Assembly (NCBI GenBank): GCA_036496385.1
Contig: DASXLD010000127.1
Location: 16,490-80,489, forward strand
Source: Schlegelella_A sp036496385
GTDB lineage: Bacteria > Pseudomonadota > Gammaproteobacteria > Burkholderiales > Burkholderiaceae_C
Length of the DNA: 64,000 bases
Direction of reading: 5' to 3'
The position numbers and the translations under genes were made by a program. Shown here one piece after another: positions 62,261 to 64,000 of this stretch (the first letter of the stretch is position 1; each line of letters begins with the position of its first letter). Below the pieces are notes generated by a model. That model was given only the letters and a program-made list of their open reading frames with translations, searched no databases and was not told where the DNA came from.

Positions 62261-63352
62261 ATGCTGTCGCGAACCGCTGATCACCTGTTCTGGATGGCGC
62301 GCTACATGGAGCGGGCCGAGAACACCGCGCGCATGCTCGACGTCAACTACCAGATGTCGCTGCTGCCGCAGTCGGAGGCGGCGGCCGAGCGCGGCTGGCG
62401 CGGCCTGCTCAGCATCAACGAGATCAGCGGCGACTTCGCCAGGCGCAACCGCGAAGTGACGCCGCGGTCCGTCATCGACTACATGGTCAACGAGGCGGCC
62501 AACGGCTCGTCGATCCGCAGCTGCCTGATGGCGGCGCGCGAGAACGCGCGCGCCGTGCGCGGCACGCTGACGACCGAGGTCTGGGAGACGCAGAACCAGA
62601 CCTGGCTCGAGTTCCAGCGCATGATCGCCGACGACGCCTTTCAGAACAGCCCGGGCGAGGCGTTCGAGTGGGTCAAGTTCCGCTCGCACCTGTCGCGCGG
62701 CGTGACGGTCGGCACGATGCTGCAGGACGAGGCGTTCCACTTCCTTCGCATCGGCAGCTTCCTCGAGCGCGCCGACAACACGGCGCGCCTGCTCGACGTC
62801 AAGTTCCATTCGGTCGAGCACGACCGGTTCGGCAACGGGCCGGGGGCGATCGGCGCGCGCATGCGCCAAGGCCTGGCCGCGACGCCGGCCCAGGACCAAA
62901 GCCAGAGCCAGAGTCAGAGCCAGAGCCAGGGCGGCGACGGCTTGCAAAGCCAGACGCAGAGCCAGGAAAGCGGCGGCAAGGACGTCGAATTCGACTTCTA
63001 TCACTGGTCTGCGGTGCTGCGCTCGGTGTCCGGCTTCGAGGTCTACCGCAAGGTCTACCGCAACGTCATCCGTCCCGAGCGTGTCGCCGAGCTCTTGATC
63101 CTCCGCCCCGACATGCCGCGTTCGCTGGCGGCCTGCATGCACGAGGTGGTATCGAACCTGAAGCACGTCGCCAACGAGCAGTCGAAAGACACGCTGCGCC
63201 TCGCCGGCCGGCTCGACGCCGACCTGCAATACGGCCGCATCGACGAGATCCTCGCCACCGGCCTGCACGCGTACCTGACGCAGTTCCTCGAACGCGTCAA
63301 CGCGCTCGGCGCCGGCATCAGCCGCGACTTCCTGGTGCCGGTGGCGCCCTGA
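62261..63352 (+). CDS. Alpha-E domain protein (DUF403)
   Basis: This 363-residue, almost entirely helical protein opens with MLSRTADHLFWMARYMERAE (exactly 20 residues) and then NTARMLDVNY, the signature of the alpha-E domain (DUF403). Later pieces are GSFLERADNTARLLDVKF and KHVANEQSKDTLRLAGRLDA (exactly 20 residues). A Gln-Ser-repeat insert (residues 213-236) breaks the domain. Its role is unknown; it always accompanies the ATP-grasp partner, and here the gene starts one base after the ATP-grasp stop, so the two are coupled. Confidence 0.92.
   Translation: MLSRTADHLFWMARYMERAENTARMLDVNYQMSLLPQSEAAAERGWRGLLSINEISGDFARRNREVTPRSVIDYMVNEAANGSSIRSCLMAARENARAVRGTLTTEVWETQNQTWLEFQRMIADDAFQNSPGEAFEWVKFRSHLSRGVTVGTMLQDEAFHFLRIGSFLERADNTARLLDVKFHSVEHDRFGNGPGAIGARMRQGLAATPAQDQSQSQSQSQSQGGDGLQSQTQSQESGGKDVEFDFYHWSAVLRSVSGFEVYRKVYRNVIRPERVAELLILRPDMPRSLAACMHEVVSNLKHVANEQSKDTLRLAGRLDADLQYGRIDEILATGLHAYLTQFLERVNALGAGISRDFLVPVAP
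62897..62929 (+). repeat. In-frame hexanucleotide repeat (Gln-Ser)
   Basis: Five tandem CAR-AGY units encoding Gln-Ser, plus a final CAG, lie inside the alpha-E gene. A second short Gln-Ser/Thr cluster follows after a Gly-rich spacer (about 62945-62962). The units are nearly identical, so the tract may vary in length by six bases without breaking the frame. Confidence 0.8.
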
Positions 63353-63377
63353 GCGTCGCGCAAGCCGACGATCCCCG

Positions 63378-64000
63378 ATGTCGATCCACGTCGCCCTCCA
63401 CCACGTCACGCACTACCGCTACGACCGGGCCGTGCACCTCGGGCCGCAGGTCGTTCGCCTGCGGCCGGCACCGCATTCGCGCACCCGCATCCTCGCCTAC
63501 TCGATGAAGGTCGAGCCGGCGAAGCATTTCATCAACTGGCAGCAGGATCCGCAGGCCAACTATCTGGCGCGGCTCGTCTTCCCCGACCCGACGACCTTCT
63601 TTCGGGTCGAGGTCGACCTCGTCGCCGAGATGGCGGTCTTCAACCCGTTCGACTTCTTTCTCGAGCCGAGCGCCGAGAAGTTTCCGTTCAAGTACGAGCC
63701 CGAGCTGCTCGTCGAGCTCGCCCCGTACCTGCGCAAGATCCCGGCGACGCCGCTCTTTGCCGAATACCTCGCGCGCGTCGACCGGGCCGAGCGACCGACG
63801 AGCACGTTCCTGTTCGATCTCAACCGCGGCATGCAGCAAGACATCGCCTACCTGATCCGCATGGAGCACGGCGTGCAGACGCCCGAGCTGACGCTGCAGA
63901 ACGCGAGCGGCTCGTGTCGCGACAGTGCGTGGTTGCTGGTGCAGCTGCTGCGCCACCTCGGCCTGGCGGCGCGGTTTGCGTCGGGCTACCTGATCCAGCT
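63378..64000 (+). CDS. Transglutaminase-family protein, partial (runs off the window)
   Basis: The visible 207 residues begin MSIHVALHHVTHYRYDRAVH (exactly 20 residues), the Bact_transglu_N start, and reach NASGSCRDSAWLLVQLLRHL (exactly 20 residues), with the catalytic Cys in GSCRDSAW. The rest, including the catalytic His and Asp, lies beyond position 64000. It is the third gene of the ATP-grasp / alpha-E / transglutaminase cluster, 25 bp after the alpha-E stop. Cysteine-protease or peptide-ligase chemistry is possible. Confidence 0.9.
   Translation, partial: MSIHVALHHVTHYRYDRAVHLGPQVVRLRPAPHSRTRILAYSMKVEPAKHFINWQQDPQANYLARLVFPDPTTFFRVEVDLVAEMAVFNPFDFFLEPSAEKFPFKYEPELLVELAPYLRKIPATPLFAEYLARVDRAERPTSTFLFDLNRGMQQDIAYLIRMEHGVQTPELTLQNASGSCRDSAWLLVQLLRHLGLAARFASGYLIQ

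Overview
The window is a very GC-rich, densely coded chromosomal segment from a Gram-negative bacterium, most likely a betaproteobacterium. The evidence is gene content and order: dapA followed by the outer-membrane assembly lipoprotein bamC and an MBL-fold hydrolase, parE/parC, coaBC-dut, slyD beside a cupin-type ribosomal oxygenase, an RND efflux pair, DsbB and ComEC. Many starts are GTG or TTG, and genes are often coupled through ATGA, GTGA or TGATG overlaps. I saw no tRNA, rRNA, CRISPR array, transposase or phage gene.

Positions 201-9.4 kb form an accessory region of loosely spaced genes. It holds a divergent response regulator and multi-PAS hybrid histidine kinase, an alpha/beta hydrolase, a SnoaL-like protein, a lipoprotein, a frameshifted LivK-type binding protein, and a tannase-type esterase and TetR regulator that both look 5'-truncated at one junction. 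A second, paralogous alpha/beta hydrolase follows, with a good promoter and a perfect operator-like palindrome.

Positions 10.3-19.7 kb are the most coherent accessory system. They hold an oligopeptide-type ABC importer (binding protein, two permeases, two ATPases), a PLP-dependent D-amino-acid deaminase/dehydratase, an RpiR-family regulator and an N-acyl-D-amino-acid deacylase. The promoter region carries a perfect 17-bp palindrome of the kind known for the RpiR protein HexR, plus a second degenerate copy. The inferred pathway imports N-acylated D-amino acids or D-residue peptides, deacylates them, then deaminates them to keto acids.

Positions 19.8-24.7 kb resemble a remodelled chromate-resistance locus on the minus strand. 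It has chrB, a 34-codon remnant that looks like the N-terminus of the chromate transporter ChrA, a superoxide dismutase-rhodanese fusion (ChrC plus ChrE), a secreted lectin-fold protein and a DUF1259 protein. A Cj0069-type ATP-grasp-like gene is divergent from chrB. Positions 24.7-28 kb hold a PAS-only protein, a degenerate GGDEF protein and weakly supported small genes.

Positions 28-64 kb are mostly core genome: alaS, folB, a RibD_C reductase, a GNAT enzyme, a secreted dienelactone hydrolase, egtD, coaBC, dut, an MFS exporter, an RND adaptor and pump, slyD, an L16-hydroxylase-like cupin, an unknown coupled gene and a small Ala-rich lipoprotein with its own terminator. Next come the minus-strand run from an aldo/keto reductase to an MBL hydrolase (with dapA and bamC), parE, a GNAT enzyme, an acyl-CoA ligase, parC, dsbB, ridA and comEC. 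The window ends inside the conserved but poorly understood circularly permuted ATP-grasp / alpha-E / transglutaminase cluster.
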